This document shows positions 25,912 to 34,501 of a DNA stretch of 64,000 nucleotides, piece by piece; position 1 is the first letter of the stretch, and each line of letters starts with the position of its first letter. The DNA lies in NCBI RefSeq assembly GCF_019449565.1, contig NZ_JAGRPM010000006.1:1-64000 (forward strand). The letters run 5' to 3'. The notes beneath the pieces were generated by a model that saw nothing but the letters and a program-made list of their open reading frames with translations, was not told where the DNA came from and ran no database searches. The stretch comes from Rhodoblastus sp. (GTDB lineage Bacteria; Pseudomonadota; Alphaproteobacteria; Rhizobiales; Beijerinckiaceae). A program made the translations under genes and the position numbers.

Positions 25912-26159
25912 TACCTGCTCCCGCGAAAAATCTGTCCCCGGCGGCGTTTGCGCCGCCCGCGTCCGCTGCGGTCCCTTCGAATCGTCAGGACCAGCGCGCT
26001 GAATATGGTTTTAGCAAAAGCCTGACGTTAGGGAAGAACCTTGAGACGTTTTGATAGGTCTCTCAGACAGTTTGCAAATTATATTATGACCTTGCATCAT
26101 CCGTGACGAGGCCCTGCCCCTCCTCAGCAGGCGAAAAAGGCCGCGAAGGATTTCACGCT

Positions 26160-27260
26160 ATGGGACTGCCGTCAGCTTCCGCCAGCATGTCACAACCGGA
26201 CGCTCCATTCGTATTCTCGTCGGAATGCCCGCGCGGAAACGCTTCCTCGTGGAGCGCGTTTTTCGCTGGCGTTTTCGAGATTGGCGGCGAGGCTTCCGCT
26301 CTCACCAGTTGCGACGGGCAATTCACCGGGCTCGCCACCGCCAATCATGTTCTGAGCCAGTCGAGCTGCCCTTCGCTCAGGCTGGCGCGCTCCGATGCGA
26401 CAATCGCCCACGACCCGCTCGACGTTTTCGTCCTCCGCCTTCAACTATCGGGCCGCCTGGCCGCCCGCATCGGCGAAAGCGGCGTCGAAGCGCACGAGGG
26501 CGACCTGATTTTCCTCGACATGAAGCAGCCGCTCGACCTGACGCTGGCGGCGGGCGACAGCGACGCCGCCGACGTGACCCTGTGGATTCCGCGCCGCAAA
26601 TTGCTCGCGGCGATGAGCCGGGCCGACGCCCTGCATGGATTCGTCGTCGCGGGCGCCTCGCCCGCCGGCGCCCTGATCGGCGGTTGCCTTCGCCTGCTGG
26701 CGGAACAGGCGAAAACAATCTCCGCCGAGCAGATGGACGCCCTCTGCGACGGGGTGGTCGCCTTGATCGCCAAGGCGCTCGCGCCCGAATTGGCGCGGCT
26801 CGGGCGCGCGGAGTCGCGGTCCCACGCGTCTTTGGTCATCATCCGGCGCCATATCGACCAGCGCCTGACTCAACCCGGCCTGAACGCCGACAGCCTGGCG
26901 AAACGATTCGGCCTTTCGCGCGCATCGCTTTACCGGCTGTTCGAACCCGTGGGCGGCGTCGCCGGCTATATCCGCCAGGCGCGTCTCGACCGCGCTTATC
27001 AGGAGCTAATGGCGAGCGAAAACGACGGCCGCCGCATCGGACCCATCGCTTTTTCGCTCGGTTTCAGGAATGTCAGCGCCTTCAATCGGCTGTTCAAGGC
27101 GCGTTACGGCGTCAGCCCGCGCGAAGCGCGCGAAAACATTCGGCATTTCGCGCCGCCGATACCGGCGCCAGCAAGCGCCCTTCCGGCAAGTTCCGCCGCG
27201 CAGGACAGGAACGCGCTCGCTTATTGGCTGGCGTTGATCGGCGCGCCGCGCGCTAAATGA
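26160..27260 (+). CDS. AraC-family transcriptional regulator
   Basis: A 366-residue regulator. The N-terminal part (about 60-250) is a cupin-like AraC-binding-like domain with LRLQLSGRLAARIGESGVEAHEGDLIFLD. The C-terminal HTH_18 domain (about 265-345) contains LAKRFGLSRASLYRLFEP and IGPIAFSLGFRNVSAFNRLFKARYGVSPREAR, the second-HTH AraC signature. The start at 26160 has GAAGGA 9 bases upstream; a GTG 57 bases earlier is the alternative. No obvious target gene is divergent or downstream: its neighbours are the Hint protein gene and ccoG on the other strand. Confidence 0.88.
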   Translation: MGLPSASASMSQPDAPFVFSSECPRGNASSWSAFFAGVFEIGGEASALTSCDGQFTGLATANHVLSQSSCPSLRLARSDATIAHDPLDVFVLRLQLSGRLAARIGESGVEAHEGDLIFLDMKQPLDLTLAAGDSDAADVTLWIPRRKLLAAMSRADALHGFVVAGASPAGALIGGCLRLLAEQAKTISAEQMDALCDGVVALIAKALAPELARLGRAESRSHASLVIIRRHIDQRLTQPGLNADSLAKRFGLSRASLYRLFEPVGGVAGYIRQARLDRAYQELMASENDGRRIGPIAFSLGFRNVSAFNRLFKARYGVSPREARENIRHFAPPIPAPASALPASSAAQDRNALAYWLALIGAPRAK

Positions 27261-27291
27261 AGGGGCGCCAGGTTTTCGCTTTGGCGCCCCT
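27261..27291. terminator. Symmetric hairpin between convergent AraC and ccoG genes
   Basis: AGGGGCGCCA (27261-27270) pairs perfectly with TGGCGCCCCT (27282-27291) around an 11-base loop. It begins on the base after the AraC stop codon and ends 12 bases before the ccoG stop. No T tract is present on either side, so it may act as a bidirectional but inefficient terminator. Confidence 0.6.
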
Positions 27292-27303
27292 CCAATCCCT
27301 CGG

Positions 27304-28728
27304 TCATTTCGGGAAGAAATGATCGCTGGCGCTGACCTTCGCCGGTCCCGCCGCATCCTCGGCGGTGAAGGTGATCGGCGCCGAGCTGGCGGGGATCGCG
27401 TCAGGCGGGGCAATGACCAGCACGCGCAGCTCCAGCGTCTGGTCCGGTCCGACAGTGGCCTGACCTTCCGTGGTGTCGTCCATGATCTTCAGCTTCAGAC
27501 CGGGAACGCCGGACACCGAGAGCTTCACCGCGCGATCATTGGGCTGCTTGTTAAGAAGGCGCACGGTATAGCCGTTGCGCACGCCGCCATCGGCCATGGG
27601 CATGGCCAGCGGGTTGCGGTCATGGAGAACATTGACGCCGAGGTCGGAGCGTGTCGCCAGCTTCCAGACCATGACCGAACCCACCAGGGCGATCATGAGG
27701 GGATAGATCAGGGTGCGCGGGCGGATCGGACGATAGATCGGCTTCAGGCCCTGCGCGCGGCGCTGGATGTTGATGTCGGTGTCATAGAAGATCAGCCTCG
27801 GCGGGCGGCCGATTTCCTTCATGACATTGTCGCAGGCGTCGATGCACAGGCCGCACTGGATGCAGCCGAGCTGCGAGCCGTTACGGATGTCCACGCCGGT
27901 CGGGCAGACCGCGACGCATTGCTGGCAATCGATGCAATCGCCCGCCGGAACGCCCTTGGCGTGAGCGGCCGCGGCTTTCTTCACCGACATGCGCGGCTCG
28001 CCGCGGTCGCGCTCATAGCTGACGTTGAGCGCCCATTCGTCGGTCATCGCCGCCTGGATGCGCGGCCAGGGACAGATATAGATGCAGGTCTGCTCGCGCA
28101 TATAGCCGGCGAACATGAAAGTCGTGAAGGTCAGGATGGCGATCCAGGTATAGGCGATGCCCGGCGCCTGGAAGGTGAGGAGCTGCTTCACGAGAGTCGG
28201 CGCGTCGGCGAAATAGAGCACGAAGGCGCCGCCGGTCCACCAGGCGATCATCAGCCACAGGAAATTCTTCAGGCCGATCTCGAAGGCGTGGCGGATCGTA
28301 AAACCCTTCTTGTCCTTGAGCATGCGCTCGCGGCGGTCCCCCTCGACCCAGCGCTCGACGGCGTAGAACAGGTCGGTCCAGACCGTCTGCCAGCACAGAT
28401 AGCCGCACCAGACCCGGCCCGCGACGGCGTTCATCATGAAGAGCGTCATCGCCGCGATGATCAGCAGGCCCGTGAAATAATAGACCTCCTGCGGCCAGAT
28501 CTGGATGAAGAAGAAATAGAACCGCCGGTGTGGCATGTCGATCAGCACAGCCTGGTCGGGCAGGTTCGGGCCGCGATCCCAGCGCAGGAAGGGCATCAGG
28601 TAATAGACGCCGAGCGTCGCGCAGAGCAGGAACCATTTGATCCTGCGAAACGTCCCATGCGTCGCCTGCGGATAGACCTTCTTGCGCGAGGCGTAGAGTG
28701 GGCCCGTGATGATGGTTTCTTCGTTCAT
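27304..28728 (-). CDS. ccoG: Cytochrome c oxidase accessory protein CcoG (FixG/RdxA)
   Basis: A 474-residue polytopic membrane protein that supports assembly of cbb3-type cytochrome oxidase, probably as a copper/iron-sulfur redox protein. About five membrane helices occur, the first at FLLCATLGVYYLMPFL. The periplasm-facing segment has VWCGYLCWQTVWTDLF and CIYICPWPRIQ, followed by two [4Fe-4S] ferredoxin motifs: CIDCQQCVAVCPTGVDI and CIQCGLCIDACDNV. The C-terminal Ig-like domain (FixG_C, about 365-474) contains YTVRLLNKQPND. The start at 28728 (MNEETIITGPLY) is chosen over the longer frame by family length. ccoNOPQ, ccoH and ccoS are absent nearby. Confidence 0.95.
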   Translation of the reverse strand: MNEETIITGPLYASRKKVYPQATHGTFRRIKWFLLCATLGVYYLMPFLRWDRGPNLPDQAVLIDMPHRRFYFFFIQIWPQEVYYFTGLLIIAAMTLFMMNAVAGRVWCGYLCWQTVWTDLFYAVERWVEGDRRERMLKDKKGFTIRHAFEIGLKNFLWLMIAWWTGGAFVLYFADAPTLVKQLLTFQAPGIAYTWIAILTFTTFMFAGYMREQTCIYICPWPRIQAAMTDEWALNVSYERDRGEPRMSVKKAAAAHAKGVPAGDCIDCQQCVAVCPTGVDIRNGSQLGCIQCGLCIDACDNVMKEIGRPPRLIFYDTDINIQRRAQGLKPIYRPIRPRTLIYPLMIALVGSVMVWKLATRSDLGVNVLHDRNPLAMPMADGGVRNGYTVRLLNKQPNDRAVKLSVSGVPGLKLKIMDDTTEGQATVGPDQTLELRVLVIAPPDAIPASSAPITFTAEDAAGPAKVSASDHFFPK

Positions 28729-28821
28729 GGGGCAGTCCTGACAGGAAGCGCCTAAGCGTCCAAGTATGCGTATTGTCGCGCCAAATCCGCCGCGCCGCAT
28801 TGATCCAGTGCAGGATAAAGA

Positions 28822-28835
28822 TATATTCGAATATA
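28822..28835. promoter_or_regulatory. 14-bp perfect palindrome in the ccoG promoter region
   Basis: TATATTCGAATATA is a perfect palindrome in an AT-rich patch between the P-type ATPase stop (28856) and the ccoG start (28728). TATA-rich sequence suited to a -10 element on the minus strand surrounds it. It could be an operator for ccoG; the binding protein is unknown and it does not match the FNR/FixK consensus. Confidence 0.35.
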
Positions 28836-28855
28836 ATAAACTATCTTGTTGCGGC

Positions 28856-31597
28856 CTATTTCACCGCGGCGGGGTAGCCCGCCTCCGTGATCGCCTTCGC
28901 CACGGCCGCCGGATCGGCGGCGGCGGGCGTCAATGTGACGTCGCCAGACGGGAGATCGACCTGCACGTCGGACCCGGGCGCCACGGAAAGCGCGGCTTTC
29001 CGGACCCTGTCGGCGCAATGGCCGCAGGTCATGTCGCTGACGGCGAAGATGGTCTGGGGAGCTTGGGGCACGGGCATTTCTCCAACATCACGGGAAGGGA
29101 CGGCAAATTGTCGCAGGCGCAGCGCATTGCCCAAAACGAACAGGCTTGAGCAGGCCATGGCCGCGGCGCCCAGCGCCGGATTGAGCAGCAGCCGGCTCGA
29201 TGGATAGAGCGCGCCCATGGCCAGTGGAATCAGCAGGATATTATAGCCGAAGGCCCAGACGAGATTCTGTTTGATCGTGCGCAGGGTCGCGCGAGAAAGG
29301 GCGAAAGCCTGCGCCACCTTGCGCAGGTCGCTCGACATCAGCGCCACCTGCGCGCTTTCCACGGCGACATCCGTCCCGGCGCCCATGGCGATCCCGACAT
29401 CGGCGGCGGCGAGCGCCGGCGCGTCATTGATGCCGTCGCCGACGAAAGCCACCGGCCCCGCCTTGGCCAGTTCGTGCAAGGCCGCGACTTTGCCCTCCGG
29501 GCGACGCCCGGCGTAAATCTCGTCGACCCCGATTCGCGCCGCGATGGCGCGGGCGGTGGCCTCTCGGTCGCCGGTGATGAGCGCAACGCGCAGACCCAGG
29601 GCCCGCAAGGCCGCGACGCCCTCCGCCGCCTCGGGACGCGGCGGGTCGGAAAAGGCGAACAGGCCCGCCGCCTTGCCATCGACCGCAATAAAGAAGCAGG
29701 ATGCGCCCTGCCCCGCCAGCGCCTCGGCTTTTGCGGCGAAGACCTCGGTCGCGGCGCCGAGCGATGTCAATAGATCCGCTGAGCCGACCGCAACCGATGC
29801 GCCGCCAACCTCGCCCGTGACGCCGAGGCCCGGACGGTAAGTGAAATGCGCAACAGGCCCCGCAAAGGGCGCCGCTCTCGACTTGGCCGCCTCGACGAGC
29901 GCACGGCCGAGCGGATGTTCCGATTGCGCCTCGACCGCCGCCGCGAGCGACAGCAGGTGCGCCTCGTCAAAGCCTTCGCCCGCGACGATTCCGGTCAGCG
30001 CGGGCTTGCCCAGCGTCAGCGTGCCGGTCTTGTCGAAGGCCACCGTCTTGACCCCGCACAGGGTTTGCAGCGCGTCGCCCTGACGGAAGATGACTCCCAG
30101 TTCAGCCGCCCTGCCCGTGCCGGTCACCAGCGCGGCGGGCGTAGCGAGGCCCATGGCGCAGGGACAGGCGATGATCAGCACATTGACCGCGCTGACCAGA
30201 GCCAGCGGCAAGGCGGCGAGACCGCCGAAAGCGAGCCAGATCGCAAAGGTCGCCGCCGCGAGAATCAGCACGACCGGGACGAAACGCGCGGTGACGCGGT
30301 CGGCGAGGTCCTGAATTGGCAGCCGCGCGCCCTGCGCGGTCTCGACCATGCGGATGACGTCGGCGAGAAAGCTGTCCGCGCCGACCCTGGTCGCGCGCAG
30401 CACGAAGGCTCCGGCCAGATTGACGCTGCCGCCAATCGCGGAATCGCCGGGCTTTTTCACAACCGGGACGGATTCGCCGGAAATGAAACTCTCGTCGACA
30501 TGGCTCGCACCCTCGATCACCAGTCCGTCGACGGGCACGGATTCGCCGGGCCGCACTTCGACCACATCTCCCACCAGCACGTCCGCCACCGAGAGATCGC
30601 GCACCACGCCGTCGCGGCGCACATGGGCGGTCTTGGGCTGGAGCCGCGCCAGCTTGCCGATGGAATCGGCCGCGCGGCCGCGCGAACGCGCCTCCAGCCA
30701 GCGTCCGAGCAAAATAAAGGCGACGATGATCGCGGCGGATTCGAAATAGGAATGGCGCGTCCCCTCGGGCAGAACATCCGGCGCGAAGGTCGCGATCAGG
30801 GAATAAAGATAAGCCGCGCCGGCGCCGAGCGCGACAAGGGCGTTCATGTCCGGCGCGCCGCGCAACAGCGAGCCGAAACCCAGCGTGAAAAAGCGCCGCC
30901 CGGGGCCAAACAGGACCAGAGTGGTCAGCGCCGCCGCCAGGATCATGACGCCCTGATGGCCGAAGACGCCATGGATCAACGCGGCGAAGGCCGGCGACAT
31001 ATGGCCGCCCATTTCCAGAATGGTCACAGGCGCGGCCAGCGCGGCGGCGAGAATGAAGCGCCGGCGCATCGTGGCGGTTTCGGCGGCGCGGCGCTCGAAC
31101 GGATCGAGCGCGGCCTTCTCCTCCGACTGCAAGCGCGGTTCATAGCCCGCGCCGCGAACCGCCTCGGCCAGTGCGGCGGGCGTGATCACCCCTTCCAGCC
31201 CATCGACATAGGCACGTTCGGTTGCGAGATTGACCCGCGCCGACGTCACGCCGGGGACGGCCTTCAGAGCCTTTTCGACATGGGCGACGCAGGAGGCGCA
31301 AGGCATGCCGCCTACGCCCAATTCAACATGGGTCAGGCGGGCCTCATAGCCCGCCTCCTTCACCCGCGCCGCGAGATCGGCGATATCGGCCTCCGGCCCC
31401 AGAGTCAGATCGGCGCGCTCGCCGACCAGATTGACCTGGGCGTCGAGCACGCCCGGCGCGCCCTTGAGCGCCTCTTCGACATGACGCACGCAAGAGGCGC
31501 AGGTCATGCCGCCGATGGGCATTGCGAGCGCCCTGCTCTCGTTTCCGTGCTGAATATTCATGGGACAGATATAGGGGTCCTGCTGCGGCGCATTCAA
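28856..31597 (-). CDS. Copper-type P1B ATPase with two N-terminal and one C-terminal HMA domains
   Basis: A 913-residue heavy-metal P-type ATPase exporting Cu(I). HMA domain 1 has MTCASC (Cys 33/36) and HMA domain 2 has MPCASC (Cys 100/103). Eight helices include the transport motif IIACPCAMGLATPAALVTG. The phosphorylation site is FDKTGTLTLGKPAL, with TGD (ALITGDREATARAIA) and GDGINDAPALAAADVGIAMG in the P domain. A third HMA domain, AVSDMTCGHCADRVRKAAL (Cys 858/861), is fused at the C-terminus, an unusual position resembling a tethered CopZ chaperone. The start overlaps the stop of the upstream membrane-protein gene (ATGA). Next to ccoG it may serve as the CcoI-type copper supplier for cbb3 oxidase, or as a general CopA. 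Confidence 0.93.
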   Translation of the reverse strand: MNAPQQDPYICPMNIQHGNESRALAMPIGGMTCASCVRHVEEALKGAPGVLDAQVNLVGERADLTLGPEADIADLAARVKEAGYEARLTHVELGVGGMPCASCVAHVEKALKAVPGVTSARVNLATERAYVDGLEGVITPAALAEAVRGAGYEPRLQSEEKAALDPFERRAAETATMRRRFILAAALAAPVTILEMGGHMSPAFAALIHGVFGHQGVMILAAALTTLVLFGPGRRFFTLGFGSLLRGAPDMNALVALGAGAAYLYSLIATFAPDVLPEGTRHSYFESAAIIVAFILLGRWLEARSRGRAADSIGKLARLQPKTAHVRRDGVVRDLSVADVLVGDVVEVRPGESVPVDGLVIEGASHVDESFISGESVPVVKKPGDSAIGGSVNLAGAFVLRATRVGADSFLADVIRMVETAQGARLPIQDLADRVTARFVPVVLILAAATFAIWLAFGGLAALPLALVSAVNVLIIACPCAMGLATPAALVTGTGRAAELGVIFRQGDALQTLCGVKTVAFDKTGTLTLGKPALTGIVAGEGFDEAHLLSLAAAVEAQSEHPLGRALVEAAKSRAAPFAGPVAHFTYRPGLGVTGEVGGASVAVGSADLLTSLGAATEVFAAKAEALAGQGASCFFIAVDGKAAGLFAFSDPPRPEAAEGVAALRALGLRVALITGDREATARAIAARIGVDEIYAGRRPEGKVAALHELAKAGPVAFVGDGINDAPALAAADVGIAMGAGTDVAVESAQVALMSSDLRKVAQAFALSRATLRTIKQNLVWAFGYNILLIPLAMGALYPSSRLLLNPALGAAAMACSSLFVLGNALRLRQFAVPSRDVGEMPVPQAPQTIFAVSDMTCGHCADRVRKAALSVAPGSDVQVDLPSGDVTLTPAAADPAAVAKAITEAGYPAAVK

Positions 31598-32010
31598 CCT
31601 TCGGCGGGGTCTTCAGGTAATTTACGGCGCGGAATTCGTCCGACCCACCGCCCGGCGTGGAAAGCGCCGGCCTGGGAAATAAACAAGCCCAGCCCGAGGA
31701 TGTTGAGCACGAGGTCGAAGGCCCAGCCCTTCAGCAACAGGAGAAACCAGCCGATCAGCAGTATCGCGGCGAAGACCAGCGTGCCGTCGCGCGCCTCAGG
31801 CGCACCGATGAGGATCGGGCGCGTCTCGCTGGCGACGCCGATCACGAAGGGAATCAGCAGCAGGAAAAGAATGTTGCGCCATTCATAGGGCATGAAGCCC
31901 CAGCCGGGCAGCGACTGGTTGAGGAGGATGGCGAGCAGCGGCGACCCGCAAAGTATGAGCGGCACTATCAGCACCGCCCAGCGGCGCTCTCCATCTGCCG
32001 TCCGAAACAT
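31594..32010 (-). CDS. Small integral membrane protein of unknown function
   Basis: A 138-residue protein with about four hydrophobic helices: WAVLIVPLILCGSPLLAILL, NILFLLLIPFVIGVAS, GTLVFAAILLIGWFLLLLKG and FDLVLNILGLGLFISQAG. It has a basic C-terminal tail (RIPRRKLPEDPAEG). No family is recognised. Its stop codon overlaps the start of the copper ATPase gene by four bases, so the two are translationally coupled and this protein may assist copper transport. It contains one Cys and few Met or His, so it is not an obvious metal carrier. Confidence 0.7.
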   Translation of the reverse strand: MFRTADGERRWAVLIVPLILCGSPLLAILLNQSLPGWGFMPYEWRNILFLLLIPFVIGVASETRPILIGAPEARDGTLVFAAILLIGWFLLLLKGWAFDLVLNILGLGLFISQAGAFHAGRWVGRIPRRKLPEDPAEG

Positions 32011-32082
32011 ATTCCCCCGTCGCGCGCTTCGTCCCCGCGGCGCAAGCTGCGCCGCGAAGCGATAGTGCGACGCTGGCGCGCG

Positions 32083-32820
32083 TCAGTAAACCGCCTTCTG
32101 GACGGGCTGTGCGTAATAGGTGTTCAGGATCGAAAAACGCGGCCTGGAATTGTCGAGGCTGATCGAATCGCGACCATGCCAACTGGTGCGCAGGAAATCA
32201 TAGGTCGGATGAATCACCACGAAGGCGGCGCCGGTATTGGGCAGGAAAGGCACGGTCTTTTCCTCGGCGAGGCCGAAATTTTTCCACGAGAACAAACCCT
32301 TTGGCGAAAGACGGTAAAGCGTGGTGCCAAGCGCCTTCTGGCCCTCGTCTTCCGGCATGTAGACCATCATGGTGACGACCTTGCGCCGCGTATCGGGATG
32401 GGGCTTGATCCTGTAGCCGTCATAATCATTGTAGAGAACCGGGCGTGGATACATCGGCACCGGCCAGCCTTCCTTGCTCGCCTTGGAGCGGATGCGTAGG
32501 CCTTCGTCGAGCTGCTGGCGCATGGCCGCCTCCAATTCGGGGGCGGAGCAGACGTCGGAGACCAGCTTCCACAAGGCGCGGCGCGCGTCGTCGCCAGCGT
32601 CGCAGGAGCCATCGAAAAGCGTGAACTGGCGGCGGGTATTGGCCCCATTAAGCTGGACGTAACCGGCGTCATCCGGACGGTTGGCGATGAGTTCCGCGTA
32701 AAAGTCCTCCGGCCAGAAATTGCGGAAAACCAGATGCGGATAAGGCTTGGAAAAGACATCCGCCTCCATGATCGATTTCACCGCATGGGCGACGAGATCG
32801 GCATAACGGGGATCGGACAT
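32083..32820 (-). CDS. 2-oxoglutarate/Fe(II)-dependent oxygenase-like protein
   Basis: A 245-residue soluble protein. The facial-triad-like pattern of 2OG-Fe(II) oxygenases is present: H-x-D in YRIKPHPDTRRKVVTMMVYM near 145, a distal His in SWHGRDSISLDNSRPRFSI near 220, and an Arg ten residues later in PRFSIL, in the place that usually binds 2-oxoglutarate. FPHLVFRN-like N-terminal sequence (YPHLVFRNFWPEDFYAELI) resembles the prolyl-hydroxylase-type group. The start at 32820 (MSDPRYADLVAHAVK) has GAGG upstream; the frame is open 33 codons further but looks non-coding. Substrate unknown. It stands alone between the ATPase unit and the thi operon. Confidence 0.75.
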   Translation of the reverse strand: MSDPRYADLVAHAVKSIMEADVFSKPYPHLVFRNFWPEDFYAELIANRPDDAGYVQLNGANTRRQFTLFDGSCDAGDDARRALWKLVSDVCSAPELEAAMRQQLDEGLRIRSKASKEGWPVPMYPRPVLYNDYDGYRIKPHPDTRRKVVTMMVYMPEDEGQKALGTTLYRLSPKGLFSWKNFGLAEEKTVPFLPNTGAAFVVIHPTYDFLRTSWHGRDSISLDNSRPRFSILNTYYAQPVQKAVY

Positions 32821-32888
32821 CAGGGGCCTCAAATGGATGCGGCGCCACCGCCGGGCCGCTGGAAGCGAGGTAATAGCGTGTTTTTTTG

Positions 32889-33494
32889 CTAGACGAAAGA
32901 CCGTGTCGCCGCGACCCAATGGCGCGCGCGGGCTTCGGGATCGGCATTGAGGGTGATGTCGGTGACCACCGCTGCGCTCTGCGCCCCCGCGCGCAGAGCC
33001 TCAATGGCGCGTTCCGGCGTCAGGCCGCCGATGGCGACCAGAGGCAGGCCGCCGATCTTGCTTTTCCACAAGCCGATCTTTTCCAGCCCCTGCGGCGCCC
33101 AGGGCATTTTCTTGAGCAGGGTCGGAAAGACCGGGCCAAGGGCGATATAGTCCGGCTCGGCGGCCAGCGCCGTGGCCAGCTCCGCCTCGTCATGGGTGGA
33201 GAGTCCGAGTTTCAGCCCGCCGCGCCGGATCGCCGGGAGATCCGCAATTGCGAGATCCTCCTGGCCGAGATGCACGAAATCGCAGCCAAGTTCGAGCGCG
33301 AGGCGCCAGTAGTCATTGACGATCAGTTGCGCGCCGAACTTTCGGCAGAGATCGCGCGCTTCGGCGATCTGCGCGCGCAGGTCGCCCTGGTCGGCCTCTT
33401 TGACCCGCAGCTGGACCAGTTTCACGCCGCAGGGCAGCAGGCGGCGCAGCCAATCGACATGATCGACAATGAGATAGAAGGGATCGAGCTTCAT
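32889..33494 (-). CDS. thiE: Thiamine-phosphate synthase ThiE
   Basis: A 201-residue TIM-barrel enzyme that couples the thiazole phosphate and HMP pyrophosphate into thiamine monophosphate. Features include [20 protein letters not shown] (strand 2), [25 protein letters not shown], the pyrophosphate-binding [16 protein letters not shown] and [21 protein letters not shown] near the end. It is the last gene of thiO-thiS-thiG-thiE. The ATG overlaps the thiG stop by four bases. In place of a typical S-T-H-T loop it has [10 protein letters not shown]. Confidence 0.93.
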   Translation of the reverse strand: MKLDPFYLIVDHVDWLRRLLPCGVKLVQLRVKEADQGDLRAQIAEARDLCRKFGAQLIVNDYWRLALELGCDFVHLGQEDLAIADLPAIRRGGLKLGLSTHDEAELATALAAEPDYIALGPVFPTLLKKMPWAPQGLEKIGLWKSKIGGLPLVAIGGLTPERAIEALRAGAQSAAVVTDITLNADPEARARHWVAATRSFV

Positions 33495-34285
33495 GAGAAC
33501 GCCCGCCCCAGCACGGGGGTCGAGGGCGCGGCCATGTCGCGCGGCTCCATTGGCTGCGCAAGGAAAGCCGTGCGCCCCGCCTCGCAGGCGGCGGCGAAGG
33601 CGCGGGCCATGGCGACCGGATCGCCGGCGCGGGCGATGGCGGTGTTGAGCAACACCGCGTCATAGCCCAGCTCGAAGGCGTGAGCGGCCTGAGACGGCGC
33701 GCCGAGTCCGGCGTCAATGACCAATGGAATGTCCGGGAAATGGGCGCGCATGGCGCGCAGGGCGAAAAGATTGTTGAGCCCCCGGCCCGAGCCGATCGGC
33801 GCGCCCCAGGGCATTAGCACCTTGCAGCCGGCGTCGAGCAGCTTGTCCGCAACCACCAGATCATCTGTCGTATAGGGAAAGACGTCAAAGCCCTCATCGC
33901 AGAGGATGCGCGCCGCCTCGACCAGCCCGAACACGTCCGGCGCGAGCAGGTCCTCCTCGCCGACCACTTCGAGCTTGATCCAGTTGGTGCCGAACAACTC
34001 ACGCGCCATCTGCGCCGTCGCCACCGCCTCCTTGACCGTGCGGCAGCCGGCGGTATTGGGCAGCACGCGCAGGCCCAGCGAGCGCACCAGGCCCCAAAAG
34101 CTTTCGCCCGCGCGCCCGCCCCCGGCCTCGCGCCGCAGCGAGACGGTGACGATTTCCGCACGCGACGCTGCCAACGCCTCGCCGAGAATGGCGGGCGAGG
34201 GATATTGCGCCGTGCCGACCAGCAGGCGGGACTTCATCTCGACGCCATAGAAACGCAGCGGATCGTTCATGTTCGCCTGGCTCAT
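33491..34285 (-). CDS. thiG: Thiazole synthase ThiG
   Basis: A 264-residue TIM-barrel enzyme that forms the thiazole phosphate from deoxyxylulose 5-phosphate, dehydroglycine and ThiS thiocarboxylate. Conserved segments: [51 protein letters not shown] (the imine-forming Lys region), [17 protein letters not shown], and [30 protein letters not shown]. The ATG at 34285 has GGAGG nine bases upstream; a TTG one codon earlier is rejected. It lies 18 bases after thiS and overlaps thiE by four. Confidence 0.96.
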   Translation of the reverse strand: MSQANMNDPLRFYGVEMKSRLLVGTAQYPSPAILGEALAASRAEIVTVSLRREAGGGRAGESFWGLVRSLGLRVLPNTAGCRTVKEAVATAQMARELFGTNWIKLEVVGEEDLLAPDVFGLVEAARILCDEGFDVFPYTTDDLVVADKLLDAGCKVLMPWGAPIGSGRGLNNLFALRAMRAHFPDIPLVIDAGLGAPSQAAHAFELGYDAVLLNTAIARAGDPVAMARAFAAACEAGRTAFLAQPMEPRDMAAPSTPVLGRAFS

Positions 34286-34303
34286 CAAACTCAGCCTCCA
34301 ACC

Positions 34304-34501
34304 TCAACCACCTTGGCGCGGCGTGAGGATTTCCACCCGGTCGCCGTCCGTCAGAACCCGGCCCGCGCGCTCCCTGGCGCGGACAAAGCTCTCATTGACC
34401 GCCGTCGCGACCAGCTCCGGCGGGTAGTCCAGTTCGGCGAGCAGCGCGGCCAGATCAGGCGCGCGCACGTCCCGCGTCTCGCCATTGACCACGATCTTCA
34501 T
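34304..34501 (-). CDS. thiS: Sulfur carrier protein ThiS
   Basis: A 65-residue ubiquitin-like protein starting MKIVVNGETRDVRAPDLA and ending in the required Gly-Gly (TPRQGG). That C-terminus is adenylated and converted to a thiocarboxylate that donates sulfur to ThiG. AVNESFVRARERAG and LTDGDRVEIL are family features. The gene lies wholly on the thi operon strand and its start is inside the 3' end of thiO (47-base overlap in another frame). Confidence 0.93.
   Translation of the reverse strand: MKIVVNGETRDVRAPDLAALLAELDYPPELVATAVNESFVRARERAGRVLTDGDRVEILTPRQGG

Noticed and set aside
28796..28812. TTGAT half-site as a possible FNR/FixK box before ccoG
   Set aside because: The second half (ATCAA) is absent at the required spacing.
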